Positions 1 to 60,699 of a stretch of 64,000 nucleotides of DNA are shown here, in pieces (the first letter of the stretch is position 1; each line of letters begins with the position of its first letter). The position numbers and the translations under genes were made by a program. The stretch is from Panulirus ornatus. Taxonomy: Eukaryota; Arthropoda; Malacostraca; Decapoda; Palinuridae. Below the pieces are notes generated by a model, which had not been told where the DNA came from, ran no database searches, and saw nothing but the letters and a program-made list of their open reading frames with translations. The stretch spans positions 15,108,275 to 15,172,274 of the forward strand of contig NC_092264.1 in the NCBI RefSeq assembly GCF_036320965.1, read 5' to 3'.

Positions 1-200
1 AAGAGAGCTTACTAGAGTCCGCCGAAATGTCGTGAATGTTTGGAGAGGATGAGCTAAATTGAAAGACAGACTTAAGTATCTTTGTATCAGACATGCAGGG
101 AGCAAGGGGAAGGGTAGACCAAGTAACAGGTGGAAAATTGGAATAAGGATACCAGGAGTTGGACATACAGGCAAGTGTTGGCATGTTTAAATGAAGCATT
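1..200 (+). other. possible decayed LINE reverse-transcriptase C-terminus
   Basis: One frame reads SKGKGRPSNRWKIGI near positions 106-150. This resembles the C-terminal GRPNWRWKDGV motif of the RTE-type LINEs elsewhere in the window, but the surrounding sequence does not align well to them. It may be a remnant of another LINE clade or chance similarity. No intact frame runs through it. Confidence 0.25.
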
Positions 201-470
201 TTTCTTCTGACATTATTTTGCTAAGATAGAAGTAATTTGATATGAAAAATTCTTTTATGTATTCTTCATTTCCATTCAGGTGTGTTGGACATGTTTTTTT
301 TGTTAATTAGTGTTCTTGATTTGTATGCATTGTGTACATTATATATATATTGCTTCTAGTTTTATGTATAGGTTTAATGGTAATTATATCTACTGTGGAT
401 TAAGTGTTAAAGAATTTTCCAGCCATCAAATATTTATTAACTTTCAAATATTTTTTTGTTTTTGTTTCAG

Positions 471-541
471 GTCTCATTAGATTAGTTGTGAAGCACCATG
501 CTCAGGTGGTGTATACCAGAACTACCAAGTCAGAAGACTAG
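471..541 (+). CDS. RpS25: ribosomal protein eS25 (RpS25), last coding exon
   Basis: eS25 is a structural protein of the small cytosolic ribosomal subunit. A pyrimidine-rich acceptor (TTTTTGTTTCAG, ending at 470) precedes a phase-1 exon. Its first two bases complete a Gly codon, followed by 22 codons reading LIRLVVKHHAQVVYTR then TTKSED, and TAG at 539-541. The motif (G)LI.LV.KH.AQV.YTR.TK is the conserved C-terminal end of eS25, and the extreme tail is short as in arthropod eS25. The earlier exons are not visible in bases 1-470 and must lie left of the window. No RTE-w copy interrupts this exon. The gene converges on the MROH1 gene of the other strand. A processed pseudogene is unlikely because a clean acceptor and non-coding sequence lie directly upstream. 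Confidence 0.88.
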
Positions 542-545
542 ATAA

Positions 546-551
546 AATAAA
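546..551 (+). terminator. RpS25 poly(A) signal
   Basis: AATAAA begins four bases after the TAG of the RpS25 exon, with T/GT-rich sequence at about 565-600 as a plausible downstream element. A very short 3'UTR is common for ribosomal protein mRNAs. Confidence 0.7.
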
Positions 552-599
552 TATGGTTGAGTGAAATTTCTTTTATTTTCCTGTGTCTTTGTCTTTTCA

Positions 600-2330
600 T
601 CATTTTGGATAGTGGAGAAAAAAATACAACCTACTTATCTCTTGCATTTCAGGGGAGGCAACCAAGAAAGGTGGAAGTGGGAGCTGGAAGTCCTCCCCTC
701 TAGTGTTATTGCTCTTAAGTATAAATAAATTTTTGACTAAAATTTTTAGCTTCTAACAAATTCGGTCAAATCAATGAATTGATTTTCAAATGAAGTTACG
801 AGGAGGCTGATTCTGTTCCTGGTGCAAGAAAAAAAGTGTCATAAATGATCTTGATGTTACAATTCACGAGGCAAAGGACAAGGAAGTATTGGTTTGAAAG
901 TGCTCTCTTAGAATTTTGGGTAAGCCATGCATTGTATACACATGGGATTATCTTCATAAAAATGTGAAATTCACTTTTAATATCCGATAGGAATTATTTA
1001 GTTTGGCATTACTCAAATCATGTGTGGCTTTATGGAAATGATGAAAGTAAAGAGTATGATATTTATATTTGTAAAAAAATGAATTGTATTGCGTAATCTA
1101 ACAAGGTAACTACAATCTTGAAAGCAGTGTGTCAATATGTATAGAGGTTTGTAAGAAATCTTTTTTTTGTATTGTGGATAGAAGGATTTAGACTGTTTTG
1201 AAATCACTGTTGCAAATGAAAAATGGGTGAAGCTTCTGTGCTGAGAGGAATGTAACTGGAATATTTGATTAAAAAAAGTGCATTTGTAATTACATTGCAT
1301 GTATGCGTGTGTTGGGGTTGAAGGGTAGTTCATGAAGAAGTTGGATATGAATGTGTTAAGGTTTAGTGGAATGCCTGGCCTCTTGGTGAAAGTCAGATTG
1401 AAAGTTATGGTTTAGGAGGAGGATATTGTGTGTGAAAGTAGTGAGCCTGGAAAAGTGGCATGTGCGCAGAGATACCAAGGGAAACCGAGTGATGGATGGC
1501 ATCATGAGGGAAAGATGTGGCCAATATCTGGGGAAACTGCTTACCCTTTAGCAAAGACTACTGCCTGGTCTGCAATGGCATAACTCAAACCTTTTGAAGT
1601 GGTTTATCACTTACAGAGGTCCAAGGCCGGCATTCTAAAAGTTTAAAAAAATTTGTCTCAATTCTCCCTTTCTTGTAATGCTGGCTCCATTTATTGATGA
1701 TGGGCCAGCTAATTACCAGGGTAATGAGCAGGTCATTTTCACAAACTGAAATTATGGTATTCTTACCTTCCATGATGAATGATCAAATGTGAGACTTGTA
1801 ATCTTTTAAATCACAACTTGGCTTGCAGACAACCATGCAGCCAAGAGTTGCTTATTCTTATGATACCAACTGACAAGGTAGTACCCCTTCAGATGGACAG
1901 TACACTAGTTTTGTTTTACATTACTGCACCCATGGGAAGATACAATATGGCTCCTCATGTTTAGTAAATGAAGAGGTGTTACTGGCTCATATTGAAAAAT
2001 ACATCCATATGTGCCTTGGACGGTTATGGGATGAAAGAGCTGCGTACATTTCTCAAGTTCTGGTTAGCCTGAAACCATTATTTTCTATTCTCTACGATAT
2101 TCATTTATGTACTCCTCTGGAAATGTGTTAAAGGCTGCAAAGAAAAGGAACATCAACACCTTGCTCTTCAATCCTGCAGGTCCAAAATTGATTTCAATGG
2201 GTTACCTGTAAGTATGCTATAAAATGAAACTGAATGACATCTTTTACTTGAACAAGTTTTTTTTTCCCCCAGGATTGTGGTTCAAGGCAAAAAATTCGAC
2301 CTATGCATAGTTGTTAGAGGCACTGTAGTT
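600..2330. other. no recognisable gene
   Basis: AT-rich sequence with no long frame, exon-like conservation or clear repeat. A short stretch near 650-710 (GGGAGCTGGAAGTCCTCCCC) resembles the 5' head of RTE-w and could be an old fragment. Confidence 0.4.
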
Positions 2331-2334
2331 CACC

Positions 2335-2415
2335 ATTTATGGAAAATTTTGTCATGGCCACCCCCTTTAGGGAGTGCCAAAGGGAACAAGAATCACATAG
2401 ATAGGTAGGTGTTAA
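2335..2415 (-). repeat. Rpt-A dispersed repeat, end fragment
   Basis: On the minus strand this matches the left-end box of the dispersed repeat Rpt-A: CTATCTATGTGATTC, GGGAACTCCCT-like and GGGTGGCCATGGCAA-like blocks. Full copies of the family lie at about 37.3, 54.1 and 55.3 kb. Confidence 0.5.
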
Positions 2416-2560
2416 AAGTACATTATTTATTCAACAGCAAATCCATTTTGAGACTCAAATGAGGACTGGTCACACTATACTGATCAATGGTCTTCTAATG
2501 GAAAGACCTTGGCCCAATGTGTGACATGCAACTGCAGTTTTATGGCAAAATATATTAGTG

Positions 2561-3495
2561 GAGAAACTGCAGAAGCTGGTGACTGAGTTTGGTAAAGTGT
2601 GTGAAAGAAGAAAGTTAAGAGTAAATGTGAATAAGAGCAAGGTTATTAGGTACAGTAGGGTTGAGGGTCAAGTCAATTGGGAGGTAAGTTTGAATGGAGA
2701 AAAACTGGAGGAAGTAAAGTGTTTTAGATATCTGGGAGTGGATCTGGCAGCAGATGGAACCATGGAAGTGGAAGTGGATCATAGGGTGGGGGAGGGTGCG
2801 AAAATCCTGGGAGCCTTGAAGAATGTGTGGAAGTCGAGAACATTATCTCGGAAAGCAAAAATGGGTATGTTTGAAGGAATTGTGGTTCCAACAATGTTGT
2901 ATGGTTGCGAGGCGTGGGCTATGGATAGAGTTGTGCGCAGGAGGATGGATGTGCTGGAAATGAGATGTTTGAGGACAATGTGTGGTGTGAGGTGGTTTGA
3001 TCGAGTAAGTAACGTAAGGGTAAGAGAGATGTGTGGAAATAAAAAGAGCGTGGCTGAGAGAGCAGAAGAGGGTGTTTTGAAATGGTTTGGGCACATGGAG
3101 AGAATGAGTGAGGAAAGATTGACCAAGAGGATATATGTGTCGGAGGTGGAGGGAACGAGGAGAAGAGGGAGACCAAATTGGAGGTGGAAAGATGGAGTGA
3201 AAAAGATTTTGTGTGATCGGGGCCTGAACATGCAGGAGGGTGAAAGGAGGGCAAGGAATAGAGTGAATTGGAGCGATGTGGTATACCGGGGTTGACGTGC
3301 TGTCAGTGGATTGAATCAAGGCATGTGAAGCGTCTGGGGTAAACCATGGAAAGCTGTGTAGGTATGTATATTTGCGTGTGTGGACGTATGTATATACATG
3401 TGTATGTGGGTGGGTTGGGCCATTTCTTTCGTCTGTTTCCTTGCACTACCTCGCAAACGCGGGAGACAGCGACAAAGCAAAAAAAAAAAAAAAAA
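2561..3495 (+). mobile_element. RTE-w copy A, 5'-truncated, WSD subfamily
   Basis: This is a 3' fragment of the RTE-type LINE. Its frame is open to the TGA at 3293-3295 and corresponds to residues ~755-998 of the intact protein (from EKLQKL through the C-terminal GRPNWRWKDGV and WSDVVYRG). The short-type 3'UTR and an A tract follow. The insertion is flanked by a target-site duplication: ATTAGTG at 2554-2560 and again at 3495-3501 after the A tail. It has no start codon or catalytic domain, so it is a dead-on-arrival copy. The RG/WSD signature puts it in the same young subfamily as the intact copy at 17948-21273. Confidence 0.92.
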
Positions 3496-3504
3496 TTAGT
3501 GGAA

Positions 3505-4980
3505 TGCTGCAAATGTAGGCATCAAATATGAATAAAACAAAGAATAAAAGTGGTAGAGAAATTTTTCATCATAACATAACTAACCTAACAAATATTTTGA
3601 AGTTTTTGTGTGTTCTGCATTTAAAGGCAATATATAAATCACACAATACCAAATCAATACCTTAAAATGACATACAAGAAAGGCAATCAGAAAACTGGAA
3701 AACACACAAATGCTTTTATTTTGAGATTTTCAACTTACAAAAAGCACACTTAGTTCTAAAAAGCTTTAAAATTTACTATAATTTATCTTATATTACCTTA
3801 TCACAGAACCCTCACTCCCTGAGGGAGCTTTTCTCCAAAGGGTGGCCTATAAGGAAGTCACCAGGCAGCAGCAAGCCCAGTTTGAAATTGCACATGGACA
3901 AATGATGCATTACAACCGTCAAACACTGGAATCAAGCCAAACAGGACTTTTTCACCAGTCATGGGCAAACGTTGGATCCCAGATTCGACTACCATGAAGC
4001 TTCTTTCCATTGCAATGTTATTTCATACCCAAAAGGATTATACATATTAAGCACTGTAATGCAGGATTTTCATTATTAATGAAATTTTAAACCAAATACC
4101 AATTATTACATAAAGAAACCTGGTATGGTATATGAATAATCTAAATATTCTACTATTAGGAATATAAGAATGAAATTTAATGATTTTGAGGTAATCAAAT
4201 ATTCTCATGTCAAAACAATGAGACACAAAAATGATGTTAATGCACATATACTGTGAAATCTGTCTTCAGTAAAGAAGGGAAAGAGATCTCGAGACCTTGC
4301 CCCAGCTTGAATACCAATGATGCAATACGAGAACCAGTTTGGAGAGTGTCAACCCAAAGGAATTCTTGCAATACCTCATGAATCTGTTCCAGCATAAAAA
4401 CTAAATGGAGCTTCGATTGTCCTTGGTACCAAAAACTGTAATGGTTGTTGATGTATTACTCGACTCAGTTAAGTCCAGATCATCAAGGAAACCTGTCATT
4501 GGTAGGGGAAGCAAAGACAGACCACAAGGCCAAAGATTCCCTGCCCTGACTACTGCACTAGTACTTAACTAAGAAAACAGGATCCAGATATAGTCTATCT
4601 AAATTTAGGAAGTATTTGCAATATTTATTTGGGTTTCCTATAGTGGAATCAGTTAGGCTTTGATTGCTTCATATGGAGACACTTGTTGCTGATGTAACCT
4701 TGTTTCACTGTTAGGGAATGGAATGACAAACTCCAAGGTCCCACGTTCTGACTAGTGCATCAATAATACACTTGGGGGAAGGGAACAGTCATAAGATGTA
4801 TGTCTAAAGGCAGTCCTTACATAGCCTCCTGGTAATGTCCCTTTATGGAAACTCATTATGGTGGTACTCATCTTCAATGTATACCAATTTCTGCTAGGTT
4901 ATTAAGTCAGGATCGCCTAACCCTGTGCCAGCAGTTCGGGAGGTGACAAACCCCATGACCAAAGGTTCCCATACCCCCTT
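3505..4980. other. no recognisable gene
   Basis: AT-rich, short frames only. A tRNA-like B box on the minus strand (TCGAATCTGGGATCC near 3974-3990) could mark an old SINE, but no A box at proper spacing was found. Confidence 0.35.
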
Positions 4981-4984
4981 CTAG

Positions 4985-5330
4985 TGTGTTCAATTACCCC
5001 AAGACCAATTTCTGAGAAATAGTCCTGGTGTTACTCAGCATCTCTCCAGCAGCTCCTATAGCCAGACACTGTGCTACTTCCAGTGGGAGGAAAATCTGGA
5101 ATCCTATGGAGTGATATGTAAACCCATCATAGCCGAGTCTGGTAACATAGCTGGGGGTGCCCACCTTGGTAAAAATCTTTGCATTCCTCATGGGACTGGT
5201 CATTACAAATCCTTTAAAGGGTTTTGGCTTTCTTTCATATCTGTCTTCCAGGGGATTACACATGACAGCACAAAAACGGATGTAAGTTAATGAGGGCCTT
5301 TTCACTGATAACTCCTGGTGATGCCTAACT
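4985..5330 (+). repeat. Rpt-B dispersed repeat
   Basis: Member of a second dispersed repeat family. Shared blocks include CAATTACCCCAAGACCAATT, TCCAGCAGCTCC(T)A(T)AGCC, CTACTTCCAG and AGTCTGGTAACA. Related copies occur at 11335-11555, 21385-21560 (minus), 56345-56500 and 59810-60010. The 103-codon antisense frame across it has no known domain and is not preserved in the other copies. The type of element is unknown. Confidence 0.55.
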
Positions 5331-5696
5331 AACGTGGGAAAAGGTGATTAATTATGAAAGAAAAAATTGATGAGTTTATGTTACAGTGTTAAGATGATGG
5401 AAGACCTTCAGTCTAATGTAGTTTTCATAGCACTGTGCTTTAAACAAATGTCCCTCCAAAACTGAGTGGATGGAACCCATGAACTGTCATGAAATACTGA
5501 GAAAAAAAACAAACTCTGTATCCTACATGGGATAACAAAATGGTGGAAAGCATATTAAGCCTAAAAATAGAACAAGGAAGATAACAGTCATTAAATCCAC
5601 AAGAGTGCCATGGAGCATACCAATAATATAATCAGAACAAAAATGTTGGAATCTCGAATGGGCATTTAATATAGTATGAGGAGAATTATGAAACAG

Positions 5697-6112
5697 GTTG
5701 ATGTGCTATCAGTGGACTGAACCAGGGCATGTGAAATGTCTCAGGTAAACCATGGAAAGGTCTATGGGGGCGTGGATTTGGATAGGAAGCTGTGGTTTAG
5801 GTGCATTACACATGACAGCTAGAGAGAGAGTGTGAACGAATGTGGCCTTTTTTGCCTGTTTTCCTGGGGCTACCTCACTGACGCAGGGGATAGCGATGCT
5901 GTTTCCTGTGGGGTGGGGTGGAGCGGCTCCTAGAGTGGATGAAGGCAAGCATGAATATGTACATGTGTATATATTTATATGTATATGCAGATGTATGTGT
6001 ATGTGCATTTATGTATATACATGTGTGTATGAGTGGATGCATCATTCTTCATCTGTTTCCTGACGCTACCTCGCTGACGCAGGAAACAGTGATCAAGTGT
6101 AATACATAAATA
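5697..6112 (+). mobile_element. RTE-w copy X, solo long-type 3'UTR
   Basis: It starts at the RTE-w stop-codon region (GGTTGATGTGCTATCAGTGG) and contains only the long-type 3'UTR. The tail hairpin motif GCTACCTC.CTGACGCAGG appears twice, near 5870-5895 and 6066-6085, separated by a TATG-rich stretch. It ends in an A-rich tail. This is a severely 5'-truncated old copy. Confidence 0.8.
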
Positions 6113-6297
6113 AAAAGGAAAACTAGAAATGTTAATGTGAAAACTTGTCATGGTTAAAATAAGTCTCAGATGAACGCTGATGACAACAATGAAATCAATG
6201 TAAGCCAGGTGTACAGTGAGTCCTACTGAGTTAGCACTGCCATCATGGCAACATCTTAGTTGGTAACCCTAAGACCAATTAGTTTAAAAAATTTCTT

Positions 6298-6602
6298 ACA
6301 ATTTCAGTCATGTGGGGCCAGAATATTAACTCATTCAACCTAGCCATAGTCATACAGAACCTTTCATAGCCAGCCATGTGCCAATTCTAACATAGTCACC
6401 ATATGAGTTTCCATTACCACCATCCAACATAACTCTCTCTCTCTCGGTACTCTTACAGTTTCAGTCATGTGGGGCCAGAATGTTAACTATTCAACCTAGC
6501 CTAGTCATACAGAACCCTCCATAGCCTACAGCATGCAAGCCATGTGCCAACTCCAACACAGCCACCATATGTTTCCATTACCACCATCCAACATAACTCC
6601 TC
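6298..6602. repeat. ~150-bp imperfect tandem duplication
   Basis: Two adjacent units each begin with CA(A/G)TTTCAGTCATGTGGGG and end with CCACCATCCAACATAACTC: about 6298-6436 and 6459-6600. A short CT/TC run (TCTCTCTCTCTC) separates them. Confidence 0.8.
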
Positions 6603-6609
6603 TCCATAG

Positions 6610-8640
6610 GAACTCTGGCTTGCTTATTTGTATCCTATACTGTTATAATCACATGATCTACAGAAAATGGGAACCTTGAGCAGGGTTACCCTGTCCCACT
6701 GCAGGTACATACATCTTCCTTGCAAATGAAGAGGGCATTCTGTGTTTCTAGCAGTTCTCATAAATTCCAACTTATCTTCTCTTTTGTTCACGTATTTTTA
6801 TCATTTTACCCAACTACTGCATTTTCTTCATGGCAGTCAACTGCCACTATCATCTCATCACAGTCTTCTTTCTGATTGTGGGTGCATGGTAAAATGTTTC
6901 ATACCACATAAAGTTTTCTCAGAGTATAATCTACCATTAAGTCACACTCACCGAGCATTATGAACCATCTTAGCTATTCTTCCAATTGGCTCTTTTCCTT
7001 TGAAAACCAGAAAAACAAGCTAATGGCAGATGGTCTGTCAGAATACATATCATGTATCCCAAATCAGTGTTGAGTCAAATATGTAATGGCTAATGCCTCT
7101 TCTTTCAAAGGCCCTATAATTCTTTTCTGTAGAAGTCAGCCTCCTACTGAAATATGACCAGTCTGAGTGAGCCCAGCATGTTGGCCTATTGCAACATCCC
7201 CTATTGTATAGTCATCTGCATATGTAATTACATATTTGTGCTGTATTCAGAGGGAGTTTTATGCACATGGGACCTCATTTCTTGAACATTCTCTCCCTTC
7301 TTAAATTTCTGCATGCTGTCTGCATTAAATATCTTTTTTCTTTCATACTTGATCACCATTTCCTGTGTTAAAGAAGTAATGCCAGGAACAGATGATCCAC
7401 CACTTACATACTATAAAAAGTACAGTACTTTCTCACAAATGTCCTTTGGTTGTTGCATCCCTACATCTTTCTACCTTCATCATCAGGCTGTTTTAAAAAC
7501 TTGACGGTTATGATAAGGTCACCCATCACTCTTCTTTCTAACAAGGTGGGCAAATTTAAAGCTTCTAGCCTTTCTCTGTAAAATGCAAAAACTATTTGCT
7601 AAAATCGGGATAGGAGGTCCATGGCTAATTTTTCCTTTGAATGATAGGAAGCCTGTTTCACTCTATTGATCCATGCTATCATTTTTTCAATGCTTCACAT
7701 CATGTTTCCCTCATGTAAGTTCTATATGAGGTTTGGCTACTCCCAAAATTCCTTCTATATATGTAGGATAATAATCTGACAGGTGAAGATTGTAATTCCA
7801 TTCATGGTTTGGATCCAAGCAGTACTGCAGAGCTGCCTGGGGTCTGATCTTTTCCTCACAAATTGGGTCACATATATACTCGTATTGCTTTCTTTTTAAA
7901 GCAACATTTTTTTGGTTTCTGGGACAACTTTGCTGTTTAAAGTCTACTTTGCATTTCCAAGTGCTTTACATGTCCAAATCAGGCCTTTCCTGTTACCACT
8001 ATGTCATCTATGTACACATATCCAACTCAACCACTGAGGTCCATGAGCACTTGATTTAAAATTCTCTGGAATGATGCTGACAAATCCTTCAGTCTAAATG
8101 CTGTTTTCTGGTTATCCTCCATCAGTGTTATTTGGTGTTGCCCTTATCTGAGGTTCAGGCTTATGAAGTATTTACTCTTTCCCATTAGAGACAAATGTTG
8201 TGAATGTTTGGCATCAGGCAGCAGTCACCCTCCTACTTATTTAATTTTCTGGAGTCCAAGCAATCACAGTTTGGCCAACAAATCTTTCTTAGGTTCGAAT
8301 TTGCATCATGTGCAAACTATGAAGGCTGAACAATTCCTTACACTAGCATTTCTATTATCTGTCACTTTATCTCTTAGTGGTACTTTGCAGGCATTGGATA
8401 AAGGTTCACACAGTAGAACCATTTGCCTTGATCTTGTTGAGGAAGTATATGGTAATAGTAATGGATTCATCTGACAGTGAAAATGCCAAAGAATATTTTA
8501 CTTCACTAGCTTTCTTTCACACATGTGATTTTGTTCATTTCAACCTGACATAATCCCTTTACAACTGTACTTTGATAAAATAGTACTTAACATGGGTAAT
8601 GATACTGAAAAAAAAATCTCTATCACTGCATCCATTAAAA
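6610..8640. other. no gene; one decayed RTE-w tail
   Basis: No exon-like sequence was recognised. On the minus strand about 7339-7395 reads as an old RTE-w 3' tail (CTGTTCCTGGCATTAC then GGAAATGGTGATCAAGTATG). A 103-codon frame at 8163-8474 has no recognisable domain. Confidence 0.4.
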
Positions 8641-8654
8641 TTATATTTTGAAAG

Positions 8655-8965
8655 GGGGGTTACGTCCCTGACCGTTTGTAAGTTGAATTGTTCATAAGTT
8701 GGAAAATAAGAAGATATGTATAAAATTAGAGTAAATACCTATACCTGACAGTAATAATGTACTCAATATTGTATTCTGAAGCAAACATACTAAGAACATC
8801 ACACTGAGCAATGCTTAACGAAAAATACGCACATTTAAGTATTTTTGCTCTTCAGAAGTATGAGTAATTCACTGTATGTTGGATTTTGAATTAAATATTG
8901 TTTTTTGAACTCTTTCATAAGTTCATGTATCCTTCAGTTGGATGTTCGTAAATTGGGTATCCCCT
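8655..8965. repeat. possible MITE-like element
   Basis: Both ends carry related motifs with an internal AT-rich spacer: TTTGTAAGTTGAATTGTTCA and TTCATAAGTTGG on the left, AGTTGGATGTTCGTAAATTG on the right. Short non-autonomous DNA transposons can look like this. No target duplication was confirmed. Confidence 0.3.
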
Positions 8966-9966
8966 ATACATTTAAAAAAATAGTTTTGAAGCCCTCTTCT
9001 CAGAATTTGCAGTTTTGGCTTGCAAACATCCTAATGTCATGACTATTACATTATTTTAATTACCTTGAAACAACAAAAGTCACGAGTCCTCCTTTATAAA
9101 ATGATATTACTTATTCAATTCAATAGCCAATCTTTACTCAACCATTAAACACATCCATGCATGATTCATGTGTTTCCCTAAGACAGGAAGAAGTAATGCT
9201 ATTTACGCCACCTATGTAGGTCTCACTTTGTAGTTAGGCACGATTTAGTGCAACTCTCCTGGTCTGTCTGACTCACCCTACCTTCCTTAAAAAGGTGGAA
9301 CTATTTCTTTAATCCCTCTGACTGGGGGTCCATATCTGTGAAGAGTGCCTTCCACAACAGTTCAGGCACATTTGAACAACATTATGGACAACAGGATTTG
9401 GGAGGGTTTCCACATCACACTGTTCATCCATAAGTATGCATCACCTAAAGGTTCAAATTATGTGCATAAAAGACCACATAATAGCCTCTGCTTTTTCCTG
9501 ACAAATGTTGGCTTTCATCTAAGGTATCACTGTTTCCTCTATTTTCTTTGAAATTCTGTTGCAAAACTGAAATCTGTCTGTCATGGCCTGAGTCACCAAA
9601 TTGCTTTTGAGGAAACTGGATCACAGATGCATAAACATCCCTTGAAGTTTGGTTTATATGCAAATTTTTTCTTGGTCCAGCTGTAACTTGGCAATGGTCC
9701 CAAATTCTCTGGTGTCCACACATGTATAACACTCATACACATGTACATCTTGTTACATCTGTACATTACTTATACATCTAGATGCTATTTTGTTCATCCC
9801 AACACTAGTAAAATAAACAAGTTAAAGCTTTGACCACTTAAAGGGGGAAGGGAACCTGCGCGGGAGCACCCTGACCGATTCTAGGTCAAGTAAACATCTA
9901 ATGTGGAACAATCAAAGCTGCTTTCTGACTAAGTGACAGCTTGACGTTTTTGTTTTGAATCTTTAT

Positions 9967-10025
9967 TTTTTATACCTGATTGCCATTTCCCCCTTTAGCA
10001 AGGTAATGCCAGGAACAGATGAAGG
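9967..10025 (-). mobile_element. decayed RTE-w 3' tail fragment
   Basis: The minus strand reads CATCTGTTCCTGGCATTACC, then AAAGGGGGAAATGGCAATCA, the tail hairpin region of RTE-w. The flanks 8970-9960 and 10030-11100 show no recognisable gene. Confidence 0.45.
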
Positions 10026-11107
10026 CACTTTTGCTCATATCCATTCTCTAGCTATCAGGTGCAATTCAATCTGTTATCAGATAATCTTTTGAGATTAACT
10101 AGCACCACCACTTTAGTGATATTATGGAAGGGGTCTGAAATTAACATAAAAATCTTTTATGTTATACTTAACCCAAAAGGGTTAATTGATGAGGTTTACT
10201 GCTTGCCTGGAAAGCTAAGAACTTTCCATCATGAGATGAATTAGCATGATAAAATGGGTATCCTTCAAATCTAGACTTGTGGTCCACATGTTGCTCTGGA
10301 AAATGTTGACTCTTCCACTGAGGTCATTTTGACTTTCTGTTATTATATTTGCTTGTTTAAAAGAAAAATGTCTTTAAATAACAAAAATATATGGAAAAAA
10401 TATAAAATATGAAAATCTAAAAGTTGTGGTTAGGCTGACCATCACCTGACACCAGAGTTTCCATGTTCTTAAGGGACAACAAAGTACCTATAATTCATTT
10501 TCAAAACTCTCAAATAGAAGAGTATTACCAATCTGACATCTATGAAGACCGAAAAGCTGCAAGATGATGAAAAGCAACAGTCAGCAGGCACAAAAAGTAC
10601 CAGTGAGCAATTGAAATAAATAAGACTTGATGCCACTTCACCTCAGCAAGCTGCTCGAGCTCTGAACATGCATCCCCTGGCTTCATGAGTCTTATGAAGG
10701 CTGAAGCAGTTAAATTCTCATAGATACACCTCATATGATACTTTTAGAGGATAAACTGTGTCTTAACCACTCGTAGAGCTGCTACGGCTCTGTTTGATGG
10801 AGAGTAACACATCACTTATAAAACATAATTTACAATAACCAAAAAATAATCGTATTCAAATATACAGTATACTGCCTTTCCCTATAAACTATGTCCCTGA
10901 CAGCTGAATGCATTAAACTAGCATGTATAACAAAAATTAATATAGTGCTGTTCATGTTCTGAACTATACAACAAGCAAACATATATTCTCGGGAATAAAA
11001 TTGTGCAACCGTGCAACTACAGTGAATAGGTGATATGCAAATGATGTCAGTTCCTGACTTTCAGAATTGTTAGTTATCTGTTAATAATAGTCCACAGCCT
11101 ATCAGCA

Positions 11108-11181
11108 ATCTTTGAAAATTTGTTTTTGAACACACATACCAATATATCTTTGAAAATTTGTTTTTGAACACATATACCAAT
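11108..11181. repeat. ~37-bp tandem duplication
   Basis: Two adjacent near-identical units contain CTTTGAAAATTTGTTTTTGA followed by ACACATACCAATA. They differ at one or two positions, so the duplication is recent. Confidence 0.85.
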
Positions 11182-11334
11182 AATCATATGAATATCAGCA
11201 ACAACCAATTTTACAACAGTATTTCAAAGATATCAACTAGGTGCATATTTAAAAGAATGAGGAAATTTTACATAAAAGTACTATCAACAATCAAACAGTC
11301 AAATAAGAAGTTATCATACATATACATCTTCATT

Positions 11335-11555
11335 CATTCATAATTACCCCAAGAGCCAATTTTATGAAAGTCTTGGTGTCATCCAGGACCTTTCTAAAAG
11401 TTCCTGCAGCCAAAGGCTACACTACTTCCAGAAGCTGGGAAATGTTGACTCCTTGGGAGTGACAAGTTCTTTGATGAGACTGTACTTCCAGTGATACAGC
11501 CTCGTCAAGGGGACTTTTCACTTGTAACCTTATGCAGGTAGAGTCTGGTAACACC
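11335..11555 (+). repeat. Rpt-B dispersed repeat
   Basis: Shares AATTACCCCAAGA.CCAATT, ATCCAGGACCTTTCTAAA, CTACACTACTTCCAG, CTTTGATGAGACTGTACTTC and GAGTCTGGTAACA with the other Rpt-B copies. It lies just beyond the predicted end of the MROH1 transcript. Confidence 0.55.
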
Positions 11556-11606
11556 TATATACTTCTTTATAATATTAATGCAAAATTTGATGAAGCTGAA
11601 CGACTA

Positions 11607-11612
11607 TTTATT
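11607..11612 (-). terminator. candidate MROH1 poly(A) signal
   Basis: AATAAA on the minus strand, 137 bases after the MROH1 stop codon, is the nearest canonical hexamer on that strand. Confidence 0.5.
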
Positions 11613-11748
11613 TGATAAGCTTATTATGGTCTTTTGATGACTAGTTCACTTTACATTCATGGATAAAGTGAAAAATAATATCAACACAAGGTCTTCATGC
11701 AACTAACATGAAAAACCCTGTATTACAATATTACCTATTCCCATAACA

Positions 11749-60243
<48,495 letters not shown>

Positions 60244-60699
60244 CTGTTTTTGGAGTATTGACAAAATATTTACAAATAAATATAGAAACAGTCAATATTC
60301 AAATCTCTAAAAGAAAATTATTATCTATGCTCTCATCTAGAAAGTATATGCACTTTCAGTCTTTCACACACTAATCATTCTCTGATGCTCATAGAACAGT
60401 ATTCGCAGATGGAGAGGGATGCTTTCAAGTGGTGGCTCTGATAATCATTAATGGAAAAGTGTGCCTTTTACTGTTACAAATGCAAGATACAGACCTCCTT
60501 AATGAAGGTACAGAAGATGGAAGTATTAGAAACAAATCAATGCAAATAATATATCAGAAAACAAAAACTGGGATGAACTTCTTATTGAGTATAAATAAAA
60601 TGATTAAAGAAATAGTGCTACACAAACTTTAACGTAAAAGAAAATTATCAAGAAAAGAAAAACAACAAATGAACAAAAAGATGGAAGAAAACACTGATA

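Noticed and set aside
2779..3319. Long antisense frames rich in H, P, S and F opposite RTE-w ORFs (here and at every other copy, e.g. 13049-13726, 20551-21091, 25736-26188)
   Set aside because: They recur opposite each RTE-w copy because the sense strand is purine-rich and lacks antisense stops; they have no domain and track the sense gene exactly.
3960..4010. tRNA gene on the minus strand
   Set aside because: Only a B-box-like motif; no cloverleaf or A box at correct spacing.
5709..6063. Frames across the solo 3'UTR at 5.7-6.1 kb
   Set aside because: They translate the TATG-rich RTE-w UTR (MYMCIYLYVY-type) and recur at other UTR copies.
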